64,000 nt of DNA from Polycyclovorans sp002706265 (GTDB lineage Bacteria; Pseudomonadota; Gammaproteobacteria; Nevskiales; Nevskiaceae), in NCBI GenBank assembly GCA_963973915.1, contig CAXBBM010000005.1:62001-126000 (forward strand), written 5' to 3'. Below are positions 34,694 to 45,165 of the stretch, piece after piece. The notes under the pieces were generated by a model. The model did not search any database. It was not told the DNA's origin and saw only the letters and a list, made by a program, of their open reading frames with translations. Position 1 is the stretch's first letter. Each line of letters opens with the position of its first letter. The position numbers were made by a program, and so were the translations under genes.

Positions 34694-35728
34694 ATGCGGG
34701 ATTCAGGACAACTGCTGCAGCTCGTGCACACCGGACTCGTCAAGGCGGGCTACGACGTGGGCGCCATTTATCGGGAACTGGGCTTCCAGGCCGAGGGCCT
34801 GCCGTTCAAGGAAATCCGCATGCATCACCCGATGCAGGTGGTGTTCTGGGAGACGGTGGAGTCGGTCACCGGCGAGCGCGACATCGCACTGAAGATCTGT
34901 CCGCACCTGCCGCCGTATCGCGCCGAGGTGCTGGAGTACCTGATGTACTCCAGCCCGACCATGGCCGACGGTTGCCTTCGCGCATTCAAGTATCTGCGGC
35001 TGGTCAGCGACGCGCTCAACGTGCGCATCGAGCGCGAGCACGGGCCGGCACGCCTGGTCATCGTCAGCTCGCCGGAACGCACTGCCGTGCTGCGCCACAC
35101 CGAAATTTGCGCGGTGTGGAGCATCATCCAGTTCGCCAAGCATGCGACCGAGGGGGCCTTCCATCCCCAGGCCATTCGCCTGAGCTACGAGCAGCGTTCG
35201 CCCATCGAAGACTACGAAAACCTGTTCGGGTGCCCGGTGGCCTTCAATGCGCCGCATTGCGAGGTCGACTTTCCGGCCAGCATGCTCGACTGGACGTCGC
35301 CGCGCTGGGACCCCGACCTGTTGCGCGTTCACGAGGAAGTGGCCGAACGCCGGCTGCTGCGCATCGAACGGCAAGACCTGATCGAACGCGTTGAAGCGCA
35401 GATTGCCCTGCGACTCGAAACCGGCCAGTGCGAGCTCGAACCCATTGCCCGCGCGCTGGGGCTCAGTGAGCGGCGTTTGCGTTTCGATCTGTCGCAGGCC
35501 GGCACCAGTTTCACCCAGCTATTGGCCGACTTTCGCTATCGACTGGCGCGGCGGCTATTGGCACAGACCCCTGAAACCATCGATAACATCGTTTATCTCA
35601 CCGGGTTCTCGGAACCGAGCACCTTCTACAGAGCATTCAAACGATGGTCGGGCCTCACGCCCGTGCAGTATCGAGACCAAAAAAGAGGGGCGGACAAAAC
35701 CCGCCACCCTCCCGGCAGCCACCGGTAG
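34694..35728 (+). CDS. AraC-family regulator (arabinose-binding-domain type)
   Basis: The 344-residue protein has an N-terminal Arabinose_bd-type sensor region (residues ~15-195) and a C-terminal AraC HTH (~240-335: RALGLSERRLRFDLSQAGTSF, then VYLTGFSEPSTFYRAFKRWSGLTP, read in parts). This architecture is common in regulators of aromatic and lipid catabolism, for example the OruR-like group. It stands between the divergent DUF1302 gene and the DUF1329 gene 50 bases downstream, and most likely controls both. Confidence 0.88.
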   Translation: MRDSGQLLQLVHTGLVKAGYDVGAIYRELGFQAEGLPFKEIRMHHPMQVVFWETVESVTGERDIALKICPHLPPYRAEVLEYLMYSSPTMADGCLRAFKYLRLVSDALNVRIEREHGPARLVIVSSPERTAVLRHTEICAVWSIIQFAKHATEGAFHPQAIRLSYEQRSPIEDYENLFGCPVAFNAPHCEVDFPASMLDWTSPRWDPDLLRVHEEVAERRLLRIERQDLIERVEAQIALRLETGQCELEPIARALGLSERRLRFDLSQAGTSFTQLLADFRYRLARRLLAQTPETIDNIVYLTGFSEPSTFYRAFKRWSGLTPVQYRDQKRGADKTRHPPGSHR

Positions 35729-35778
35729 TTGGATGCGGCCCCGCCCGGGAGCAGGCTTTTCATTTCAGGAGACGAATC

Positions 35779-37194
35779 ATGAAGTCAAAAACACTGCGGG
35801 TCCTGGCCACCTGTGCCGCTGGATGGCTGGGCACCTCGGCGGCACTGGCCGCTGTCAGCGCTGACGAGGCCGAGCGTCTGGGCAAGGATCTGACGCCCGT
35901 GGGCGCCATTCACGCCGGTAACGAAGACGGCAGCATCCCGGAGTGGACCGGCAAGGCCAACTTTCCGCAGGACACCATCGACATGACGCGCGACGAGCTG
36001 GAGCGTCTGCGGACCAAGGAGCCCGAGAAGCTCGTCGCGCAGTTTCGCGGCACCATGGACGAAGAACTGCTGAAGCCGATCTTCACCATCACCCGCGAGA
36101 ACATGGCCGAACACGCCGCGCTGCTCACCGAGGGCCACAAGGCCATGTTCACGGCCTACCCGACGTTCAAGATTCCGGTTTACAAGTCGGTGCGCACCGC
36201 CTTTTTCCCCGACAAGATTTACGCAGAAACCAAGCTCAACGCCACGCGCGCCACGCTGGAAGGCACCGACAGCGTCAAGGGGGCCGTGCTGGGCTTCCCC
36301 TTCCCCATCCCGCAGAACGGCGCCGAGGTGATCTGGAATCACAAGCTCAAGTTCCGCGGCTCGGCCGCCAAGCGCTACAACAACCAGGCCATCGTTCAGC
36401 CGAACGGCAGCTACGTGATCACCAAGATCATCGAAGACGTGAAGTTCAAGTACGCCAACCTTGAAGAGCAGGACAACCGCTCCAGCAAGATCATTGCGTT
36501 CTATCTGTCGACCACCGTGGCGCCGCCGCGCGTGGCCGGTCAGTTGACCCTGGTACACGAGACGGCCGACCAGGCCTCCGGCGGTCGCGCGGCGTGGCTG
36601 TTCTCGCCGGGGCTGGGGCGTGTCAACCGCGCGCCGGATGTCGGCTACGACAACCCTGCGGTCGGCACCGACAACGAGCAGTACAACGACCAGATCGACA
36701 TGTTCAATGGCGCCCTGGACCGTTTCAACTGGAAGCTGCTGGGTCGCAGGGAAATGTACATTCCGTACAACGCCTACGAGATCAATTCGCCGCTGGTGAC
36801 GTACGACGACATTCTCACGCCCAACCATGCCAATCCGGCCTACACGCGCTTCGAGAAGCACCGCGTCTGGGTCGTCGAGGCCAATCTCAAGCCGGGCACG
36901 CGGCACAATTTCGCCAAGCGCGTGTTCTACATCGACGAGGATTCGTGGAGCATTGCCGTGATCGACAATTACGACGGTCGCGGCGAACTCTGGAAGGTGC
37001 AGGAAGGCCACCTGCTGACCGCGCCCTTCGTGCCCACCACCACGGGCATTCCCGAATTCATCTATGACCTGCAATCCAAGCGCTACTTCGCCACCACCCT
37101 GGCCAACGAAGATGAGGTGACCGATTTCGACATCACCTACGAAGATCGCCACTTCGAACCGGCCAACCTCAACCGGCTGGCGCGGCGACGCTGA
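35779..37194 (+). CDS. DUF1329 periplasmic or outer-membrane protein
   Basis: The 471-residue protein has a cleavable signal peptide ending around AALA. The N-terminal AVSADEAERLGKDLTPVGA and GSIPEWTGK segments and the C-terminal TYEDRHFEPANLNRL are characteristic of DUF1329, an LolB/VioE-like fold family. CAGGAG precedes the ATG. DUF1329 proteins almost always accompany DUF1302 proteins, as here. The RND (MMPL) and BNR-repeat genes that often complete the set are not in this window. Confidence 0.87.
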   Translation: MKSKTLRVLATCAAGWLGTSAALAAVSADEAERLGKDLTPVGAIHAGNEDGSIPEWTGKANFPQDTIDMTRDELERLRTKEPEKLVAQFRGTMDEELLKPIFTITRENMAEHAALLTEGHKAMFTAYPTFKIPVYKSVRTAFFPDKIYAETKLNATRATLEGTDSVKGAVLGFPFPIPQNGAEVIWNHKLKFRGSAAKRYNNQAIVQPNGSYVITKIIEDVKFKYANLEEQDNRSSKIIAFYLSTTVAPPRVAGQLTLVHETADQASGGRAAWLFSPGLGRVNRAPDVGYDNPAVGTDNEQYNDQIDMFNGALDRFNWKLLGRREMYIPYNAYEINSPLVTYDDILTPNHANPAYTRFEKHRVWVVEANLKPGTRHNFAKRVFYIDEDSWSIAVIDNYDGRGELWKVQEGHLLTAPFVPTTTGIPEFIYDLQSKRYFATTLANEDEVTDFDITYEDRHFEPANLNRLARRR

Positions 37195-37209
37195 TCAGGC
37201 CCCGCCGCG

Positions 37210-38100
37210 CTATTCGCCGCCGGGCCGCAGCCCAAACTGGCCCAAGGCCCGAAGGTCGTCACTCCAGTTTTCCTTGACCTTGCACCACAGTTGCAGAAAA
37301 AGCTTGCGGTCGCTGCCGCGTTCCCATTCCTTGCGGGCGGCCTCGCCGATCTTGCGCAATTGCTGGCCTTTGTCACCGATGACAATCCCCTTCTGCCCCT
37401 CGCGCTCGACCCAGATGATGGCGTGCACGCGATCCAGTCGCCCCTCGACCTCCCACTGCTCGATGCCCACGGCCGTGGCGTAGGGCATTTCCTGGTGCAG
37501 GTTGCGCACCACCTTCTCGCGAATCAGCTCCGCCAGGGCGAAGCGCTGATCGTGGCCCACCGCCATGTCTTCCGGATAGAACGCCGGGCCTTCACTGGCG
37601 CGGTTGAACAGCTCCTCGGTCAGGGCCTCAAGCTGCACCCGCCGCAGCGCCGAGATGGGCACGATGAAGGCGAAACCATGCAGGCCCTGCAATCGCTGCA
37701 GCGTGGGCAGCAGCCGGGTCTTGTCGTCCATGCGGTCGATCATGTTCATCACCAGGCCGACAGGCGTCGACAGGCCCTTGAGACGATTCAGCACCTGCTG
37801 GTCTTCGTCGGTCCAGCGGTTGGCATCGACCACGAACAGCACCACGTCGACGTCTTCCAGCGCCGAAAACGCCGCGTCATTCATCACCCGGTTGAGCGCG
37901 CGTTTGCCGTCACCGTGGATGCCCGGCGTGTCCACGAATACCAGTTGTCCGCGCGGGTCGTGCACCACGCCCTGAATCTGGTGACGCGTGGTCTGCGGCT
38001 TGTGGCTGACGATGCTGACCTTGCGGCCCACCAGCGCATTGACCAGCGACGACTTGCCCACATTGGGGCGACCCACCACGGCGATCATGGCGCTAAGCAT
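37210..38100 (-). CDS. era: GTPase Era
   Basis: The 296-residue Ras-like GTPase carries G1 GRPNVGKSSLVNAL, G3 DTPGIH and a C-terminal KH domain (GQKGIVIGDKGQQLRKIG). It binds the 3' end of 16S rRNA during 30S assembly. The ATG at 38100 overlaps the rnc stop by 8 bases, giving the standard rnc-era pair. The recO and pdxJ genes that commonly follow are absent; DUF1329 is convergent instead. Confidence 0.96.
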   Translation of the reverse strand: MLSAMIAVVGRPNVGKSSLVNALVGRKVSIVSHKPQTTRHQIQGVVHDPRGQLVFVDTPGIHGDGKRALNRVMNDAAFSALEDVDVVLFVVDANRWTDEDQQVLNRLKGLSTPVGLVMNMIDRMDDKTRLLPTLQRLQGLHGFAFIVPISALRRVQLEALTEELFNRASEGPAFYPEDMAVGHDQRFALAELIREKVVRNLHQEMPYATAVGIEQWEVEGRLDRVHAIIWVEREGQKGIVIGDKGQQLRKIGEAARKEWERGSDRKLFLQLWCKVKENWSDDLRALGQFGLRPGGE

Positions 38101-38779
38101 GGGGTATGTTCTCGGTGAGGTGTTGAAGCAGCCGTTCGGCTGCCTGTTGTTCGGCATGACGCCGCGATCCGGCGGTGGCCTCGGCCTGCTGGGGCGCGTC
38201 GGTGAGGGTGCAGCGTGCCACGAACGTCCGCCGGTGCGGCGGGCCGGAGGCATCGACGACCGTGTACACCGGCAGTGCCCGGTTGCGTGACTGCAACCAT
38301 TCCTGCAGGCGCGTCTTGGGGTCTTTCAATGCTTCGGGATCCGGCAGGGTGGCCAGGGCGTCGGCGAACCAGCGATGGCAGCTCTGCCGCGCGGCGTCGA
38401 AGCCGCCGTCGAGATAAATGGCCGCCAGGATCGCTTCCACGGCATCGGCAAGAATCGAGTCGCGCCGCTGACCGCCGGACTTGCGCTCGCTTTCACCCAG
38501 CCGCAGGTGCGGCCCCAGATCAAGGCGACGCGCCAGCGCACACAGCGTCGCCTCGCGCACCAGACTGGACCGCAGACGCGACAGCGCGCCCTCGTCGTGT
38601 CGGGGATTTTGCAGGTACAGCGCCTCGCCGATCAGTGCGTTGAGCAGGCCGTCGCCCAGAAACTCGAGGCGCTCGTTGTCGATGCCGCCCATCGAGCGAT
38701 GCGTCAAGGCTTGCACCAGTCGCTGCAGGTCGACGAACCGATACCCCAGTCGCGTTTGCAGGCCGTCGAGTGTCGTCAA
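38093..38779 (-). CDS. rnc: Ribonuclease III
   Basis: The 228-residue protein has the RNase III signature NERLEFLGDGLLNALI, the second acidic site DAVEAILAAIYLDGG and a C-terminal double-stranded-RNA-binding domain. It processes rRNA precursors and structured mRNAs. It overlaps the DUF4845 gene by 4 bases and era by 8. Confidence 0.96.
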   Translation of the reverse strand: MTTLDGLQTRLGYRFVDLQRLVQALTHRSMGGIDNERLEFLGDGLLNALIGEALYLQNPRHDEGALSRLRSSLVREATLCALARRLDLGPHLRLGESERKSGGQRRDSILADAVEAILAAIYLDGGFDAARQSCHRWFADALATLPDPEALKDPKTRLQEWLQSRNRALPVYTVVDASGPPHRRTFVARCTLTDAPQQAEATAGSRRHAEQQAAERLLQHLTENIPHA

Positions 38780-39147
38780 GGCATCGGGCCGGCCAACGGC
38801 ACGTCGCCACCGAATTCCAGCACCAGTGACACGTTGGCAAACAGGTGGCGCCGCGCCTCGTAGTCATAGCTCAGGCGGCGGCCGCTGGCGCTGCGCACCA
38901 CTTTCACATCGCGCGGCGACAGGTCGTCAATGTCTTCGATGTCCCAGTAGCGCTGCAGCGCGCTGCGGATCTCGACCACCGAGCCGGGGGCATCCATTGC
39001 CACAGCACTGACGGCACGGCTGATCTTCATCTGGTTCAGATACACCGGGACGCATTTGAACGCGATCAACATCACGAAGCCCAGCCCCGCGAAGAGAATC
39101 AGCAGCCCGAACCCGCCCAGACCACGCTGCCTTTGACGATTGATCAT
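38776..39147 (-). CDS. DUF4845 membrane protein
   Basis: The 123-residue protein has a basic N-terminus, one membrane helix (residues ~9-30, GFGLLILFAGLGFVMLIAF) and a small periplasmic domain. DUF4845 proteins typically sit between lepB and rnc in gamma- and betaproteobacteria, as here, but their function is unknown. I take the ATG at 39147. Confidence 0.83.
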   Translation of the reverse strand: MINRQRQRGLGGFGLLILFAGLGFVMLIAFKCVPVYLNQMKISRAVSAVAMDAPGSVVEIRSALQRYWDIEDIDDLSPRDVKVVRSASGRRLSYDYEARRHLFANVSLVLEFGGDVPLAGPMP

Positions 39148-39157
39148 GCTCCGCTCC

Positions 39158-39937
39158 TCACCGTATGCGCATGCCAATGCGGCTGAAGTCGACGCGCTTG
39201 TTGTCGCCGTCCCAACTCATCCAGATGAAAAATGCACGGCCGACCAGATTGGCCTCGGGGACGGTGCCCCAACCCCGGGAGTCGTCGCTGCCGTCGCGGT
39301 TGTCACCCATGACGAAATACTCCCCCGGTGGCACGGTAAAGTCGAATGACTGCGCGCGGCGGTCGTTGGTGAGAATGATCTCGTGGCTGCCGTTGTCGGT
39401 CAGCCGCTCCTCGAAGCGTTCGATGCGGCCGATCGGGCTGCTGAAGACCCCGTCGTCTTCCTGGGCGATGCGCTCACCATTGATGATGAGCTGCTTGTCG
39501 CGGTACTGGATGAAATCTCCCGGCAAGCCGATCACGCGCTTGATGAAATCTTTCGACGGGTCCACCGGCCAGCGAAACACCACCACATCACCGCGGTCGG
39601 GCGCGCCGGCCCACGGCAGCAGCTTGTGGTGGGTGACCGGTTCGCGAAGGCCATAGGTGAATTTGTTCACCAGGATGAAGTCGCCGACATTGAGCGTCGG
39701 AATCATCGAGCCCGAGGGAATGCGGAAGGGTTCGACGATCCAGGCACGCAACACCAGCACGACGACGATGACCGGAAAAAACGAACGACAGAACTCGACC
39801 GCGCCGTTGGCCTTTTCAGGGCCACCCGACGCGCGGCGCGCCGGCGCGAAACGCCAAGTCTCCAGCGCCCACACCACGCCGGTGACCGCGGCGGCGAGGC
39901 TCAAGAACACCATGAAATCCCAATGGAACTGCGACAT
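39158..39937 (-). CDS. lepB: Signal peptidase I
   Basis: This type I signal peptidase removes signal peptides from Sec- and Tat-exported proteins. The catalytic serine is in RIPSGSMIPTL and the lysine in DFIKRVIGLPGD. The GDNRDGSDDSRGWG box near the C-terminus is also present. Two N-terminal membrane helices anchor the catalytic domain in the periplasm. GGAG lies 7 bases before the ATG at 39937, which I prefer to the ATG at 39949. Length is about 259 residues. Confidence 0.95.
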   Translation of the reverse strand: MSQFHWDFMVFLSLAAAVTGVVWALETWRFAPARRASGGPEKANGAVEFCRSFFPVIVVVLVLRAWIVEPFRIPSGSMIPTLNVGDFILVNKFTYGLREPVTHHKLLPWAGAPDRGDVVVFRWPVDPSKDFIKRVIGLPGDFIQYRDKQLIINGERIAQEDDGVFSSPIGRIERFEERLTDNGSHEIILTNDRRAQSFDFTVPPGEYFVMGDNRDGSDDSRGWGTVPEANLVGRAFFIWMSWDGDNKRVDFSRIGMRIR

Positions 39938-39975
39938 CAATGACTCCATGAACCGCGCTGAGGTGAAACCGCTGA

Positions 39976-41784
<1,809 letters not shown>

Positions 41785-41860
41785 TTAGGGGCTGGCCTTG
41801 AACAACGCGCAGTATACCGAAGGCCCTCAGCGCCCCGGCGGCGGCGGCCATCATGGCGAT

Positions 41861-42097
41861 TCAGCGCAGGGCCGGCGGGAGCCGCGCGGCGTCGAATGTG
41901 CCGCTCATCACCACCAGGCCGTTGGCGTCCAGCACCACGGGGATCTTCAGCCCGTAGCGGCGCTGCCAGTCTTCGCGTTCGTCCACATCGCGCCAGACCA
42001 ACGCGGCCCGCCCCTGCAGATGCTGCTGCAGGGCCAGCCCCAGATACTCACACAGCTCGCAGTCGGGGCGGGAAAGCACGGTGAGGGTCGGGGTCAT
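41861..42097 (-). CDS. Glutaredoxin-like small protein (DUF836 type)
   Basis: The 78-residue protein has a thioredoxin-like fold pattern with a CxxC near the start (SRPDCELCEYL) and the cis-proline segment KIPVVLD. Such small proteins are often found between the mucD-type protease and lepA in Pseudomonas-like rpoE operons. It overlaps the protease gene by 4 bases. A redox role is likely; the partner is unknown. Confidence 0.82.
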   Translation of the reverse strand: MTPTLTVLSRPDCELCEYLGLALQQHLQGRAALVWRDVDEREDWQRRYGLKIPVVLDANGLVVMSGTFDAARLPPALR

Positions 42098-43542
42098 GGC
42101 GTGCGACGCGGCAGGTCGAGGGTGAGAAACAGCGGCGCGCCGCGCCGTTGCACCAGCAGCGGCACGGAGGCTTCAGGGGCCAGTCGCCCCACCACTTCGT
42201 CAAAGCGCTCGAGGGAGTTCACCGATTGGCCATTGACCTGCAGCAGCAGGTCATCCACCCGCAGGCCGGCCCTGACCGCCGCCTCACTGTCCACGCGAAC
42301 GATGCGCACGCCGCCGCGCAACAGCGGAATGCTGTTGCGCTGTTGCGCATCCAACGATTCGACGCGGATCCCCAGCGGGTTGTCGCGCAGACCCGTCGCA
42401 GGCCGCGACGCGACGGGCGGTGGCGTGGCCGGCGGGCTGCTCGGCGCCCCCCAGGGTGCGGGCGGCGGCCGGTTCCGCGAGGCAGACGGCTCAGGTTCGG
42501 CCTCGCCCAGTTCCACGCGGATCTGTACCGAACGCCCCTCGCGAATCAGCTCGACGTCGGCCATCGTGCCCGGACTGAATTGGCCCATCAGCGGCGGCAG
42601 GTCTCGCGAATCGTTCAAGGGCCGGCCGTTGATGCGCAACACCACGTCTCCGGCGCGCAGGCCGGATTCGGCGGCGGGCGAATCGGGCGTCACTTCAAGG
42701 ATCCGCGCGCCACGGACCGTGTCGAGGCCCAGCGCGGTCGCCGAGGGGGCGTCAAGGCCTTCGACCACCAATCCAAGCCAGGCCCGACGCACGCGTCCGT
42801 CGTCGCGCAACTGCTCAGCCACCCGCAGCGCGAGGTCGATGGGAATCGCGAACCCGACGCCGGTGCCAGCAGCACCGCGCGGATCGGTCAGCATCTGCGT
42901 ACTGACCCCCACCACCCGGCCAAAAGCATCAAACAGGGGCCCGCCTGAATGTCCCGGATGGATGGCGGCATCGGTTTGCAGGTAGGGCACATAGGGGTCT
43001 GCGGCAAAACTGCGCGCCTTGGCCGACAGGATGCCGGTGGTCACCATGTGCTCGAAGCCGTAAGGCGCGGCGATGGCCACCAGCGACATGCCGACGCGCA
43101 AGGTCGAAAGATCGGCAATCTGCACGGCCACAAGTTCGGGCGCGTCGATCTTGAGCACGGCGAGGTCGGTGGCTTCGTCGATTCCAACCAGGCGCGCCGC
43201 GTAGCTGTGGCGATTCTGTAGTTTGACCACCACGCCCTGCGGCGCCTGATTGACCACATGCGCGTTGGTGACGATGTGACCATCGGCCTGCCAGACGAAG
43301 CCGCTGCCCAGTGACGACGCCTGCCGCGACGTGCGGGGCGCATCACCCGACGCAGCCGCGCTGATATTGACCACGGACGGCGTCAGGGTCACCACCAGAT
43401 CGGGCAAGGCGGGCGGCGAACCCTCGCGCCCGCAGGCGGCGAGGACAATCGCAAGGAACAGGGCAAGGGCCCGGGGCAAGACCCGCAACGGCCGCCGCAG
43501 TTGCGGGCCGCCGAGCCGAGTCGAGAGGAACGAATGCGCCAT
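42094..43542 (-). CDS. Lipid-anchored Deg/MucD-like serine protease with two PDZ domains
   Basis: The protein is about 482 residues. A lipoprotein signal ends AIVLAAC (C37), then comes a trypsin-like domain with H95 (TNAHVV), D126 (ATDLAVLK) and S199 (HPGHSGGPL). Two PDZ domains (~245-335 and ~385-475) are separated by a proline-rich linker (~340-380). It matches the periplasmic Deg protease encoded in rpoE operons (MucD in Pseudomonas). The lipid anchor is less usual, and the residue before Ser is His where GNSGG is common. The start at 43542 is inferred from the signal. Confidence 0.85.
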   Translation of the reverse strand: MAHSFLSTRLGGPQLRRPLRVLPRALALFLAIVLAACGREGSPPALPDLVVTLTPSVVNISAAASGDAPRTSRQASSLGSGFVWQADGHIVTNAHVVNQAPQGVVVKLQNRHSYAARLVGIDEATDLAVLKIDAPELVAVQIADLSTLRVGMSLVAIAAPYGFEHMVTTGILSAKARSFAADPYVPYLQTDAAIHPGHSGGPLFDAFGRVVGVSTQMLTDPRGAAGTGVGFAIPIDLALRVAEQLRDDGRVRRAWLGLVVEGLDAPSATALGLDTVRGARILEVTPDSPAAESGLRAGDVVLRINGRPLNDSRDLPPLMGQFSPGTMADVELIREGRSVQIRVELGEAEPEPSASRNRPPPAPWGAPSSPPATPPPVASRPATGLRDNPLGIRVESLDAQQRNSIPLLRGGVRIVRVDSEAAVRAGLRVDDLLLQVNGQSVNSLERFDEVVGRLAPEASVPLLVQRRGAPLFLTLDLPRRTP

Positions 43543-43613
43543 CGCCGCATTATCGGCGGCAGGGGCGGTCTGCGTCGAACCCATGCGGTCGCAGGCCCGC
43601 GGCCCGAAGACGC

Positions 43614-44087
43614 TCAAAAACCTGCGTCGACCGGCGCGCAAGGGTCGTCAGTGCGGGCAAGTCCGAGGATGCGCGGCTGGGTCTGCCCGACCGCCTGCCA
43701 GTGCTCACCCAGCCAGCGGGTCACCAGAAAGCCCCCCACCAGACCGATCCCGGCAAACGCCGCAACCAGCAGGTCATGGGCGCCGAGCAGCTGGTGCGCA
43801 AACGTTCCCGCCGCCAGCAGGCCCACGATCGGCAACGCAAAGATGGCGAGCGCCGCCTTCATCAACGCGCCCTCCTCCACCCCGACCCGGACCACCGCGC
43901 CCACCGCAGGCGCCGGCCCGACGTGGGCAACCTCGATGTCGGCGCGCCGACGGCTGACCAGCCGCCCGATGACGCCGCCACCACACCCCTGGCCGCGCTG
44001 GCAGCGCGCACAGCTTTCGCTGCCAAAGGGCTTGACCCAAACCTGGGCTCCCTCAACACGACTGACGACGGCGCGCTCTTCAAGCAT
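43614..44087 (-). CDS. rseC: RseC/MucC-type regulator
   Basis: The 157-residue inner-membrane protein has an N-terminal cysteine cluster (CARCQRGQGCGGG) and two central membrane helices, as in the RseC/MucC family. It modulates sigma-E activity and is linked to electron transfer (SoxR reduction) in relatives. It follows rseB by 13 bases. Confidence 0.88.
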   Translation of the reverse strand: MLEERAVVSRVEGAQVWVKPFGSESCARCQRGQGCGGGVIGRLVSRRRADIEVAHVGPAPAVGAVVRVGVEEGALMKAALAIFALPIVGLLAAGTFAHQLLGAHDLLVAAFAGIGLVGGFLVTRWLGEHWQAVGQTQPRILGLARTDDPCAPVDAGF

Positions 44088-44100
44088 GGCGATCAGGGGC

Positions 44101-45165
44101 TCAGGGCGTGGCGCGCGCCGCGACGGGCGCGCCTTTGCTCAAGCGCCGCGAGGTGCCCTCGGCGATGACCTGCACGGTTTGCGATGGCACTTCGCCCACG
44201 ACCGTGATCTCGACCTGGCCGGAAATCTGCCGATAGGCGTGCATCGCCCCCACCGAGGTGGCCGGCTGCGGCATTGACGCGGCCGGCTGCTCGCCGATGC
44301 TGTGGCGGCCAAAAATGGACACGAAGGTCAGGCCATCGGAAATGATCCAGTGCCGCAATGTGCCGGTGTTGCCGGTGTTGCCGGTGTTGCCGGGCAGATT
44401 ACGCTCCGCGAACATCACCACTTCAAACCCATCGGGAATGGACACCAGATCCAGCTGCGCGTCGCTGATGCGCCCCAAAGGCGCCGAGGGCGCGCTGTCA
44501 GCCGCCTGGATGCGGTCCTGCGCAATCGACTGGTAGCCCTGATCCAGTTGCGGCGTGATGTCGAACACTTCATCGGCGATCGTCTCGGGAAATCGCACCT
44601 CGGTGAACATGATCTGCTCCACCGCCTTGCCGTCACTGTCGGTCAGCAACACCTTGAGCGGCACCTTGGTTTCCTTGTCGGCCCAGACCTCGTAGCCATA
44701 GCGCAGCGGATCGTGTGGCGTGATGGCCAAGCCCTCGCAGCGTCGCCCGGCAATGCGCTGTTCACCCAGTTCCGAGAGCGTGTAGCTTTGCTCGATCCGC
44801 CGCAGTTGCGGCGCGTCAAGCTTGGGAATCATCGACTGCGGCACGCCATGCAAGGCAGATGCCGGCAATCGGTTTCCCGGCGGCACCAGGCAGATGACCT
44901 TGTCACCGCGACGCACCACATCGCGTTGTTCACCCGTGAGGGTCTGCAGCCGTTCCCGCGCCTCACCGTTCTTGTAACGATGCGTGACCCTGAAAGAGTC
45001 GATGGCATCACCACTGCGATAGAGCAGAACGCCCTGAAAATTGCTGTGCCGCTGGGCGTGACTGACGTCGATCAGCCAGTCTCGCTCGTCATCGATGGCC
45101 TCCCCTCGGGTGGGGACCAAGGCGACGGCACAAACAGCCACCAGCAAGGCCCCGCAATGCCTCAA
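44101..45165 (-). CDS. rseB: Sigma-E regulatory protein RseB/MucB
   Basis: The 354-residue periplasmic protein has a signal peptide, the MucB/RseB N-terminal lipid-sensing domain (SNFQGVLLYRSGD, VPPGNRLPA) and a C-terminal domain. It protects the anti-sigma factor from proteolysis until lipid or outer-membrane-protein signals bind it. A GNT tripeptide is repeated three times (LPGNTGNTGNTGTLRH) from a 9-base DNA repeat. It overlaps rseA by 4 bases. Confidence 0.9.
   Translation of the reverse strand: MRHCGALLVAVCAVALVPTRGEAIDDERDWLIDVSHAQRHSNFQGVLLYRSGDAIDSFRVTHRYKNGEARERLQTLTGEQRDVVRRGDKVICLVPPGNRLPASALHGVPQSMIPKLDAPQLRRIEQSYTLSELGEQRIAGRRCEGLAITPHDPLRYGYEVWADKETKVPLKVLLTDSDGKAVEQIMFTEVRFPETIADEVFDITPQLDQGYQSIAQDRIQAADSAPSAPLGRISDAQLDLVSIPDGFEVVMFAERNLPGNTGNTGNTGTLRHWIISDGLTFVSIFGRHSIGEQPAASMPQPATSVGAMHAYRQISGQVEITVVGEVPSQTVQVIAEGTSRRLSKGAPVAARATP
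44362..44388. repeat. Three 9-base tandem repeats inside rseB
   Basis: GCCGGTGTT is present three times without interruption, followed by a partial fourth copy. On the coding strand it encodes Gly-Asn-Thr units. The unit length is a multiple of three, so copy-number changes by slippage would alter loop length without a frameshift. Confidence 0.9.

Noticed and set aside
32733..34892. 719-codon open frame opposite the DUF1302 gene
   Set aside because: DUF1302 has a signal peptide, ribosome-binding site and family motifs. The opposite frame is a compositional artefact.
44362..44388. Possible CRISPR-like or VNTR array
   Set aside because: Units are contiguous 9-mers without spacers inside rseB. 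It is a coding microsatellite, not a CRISPR.
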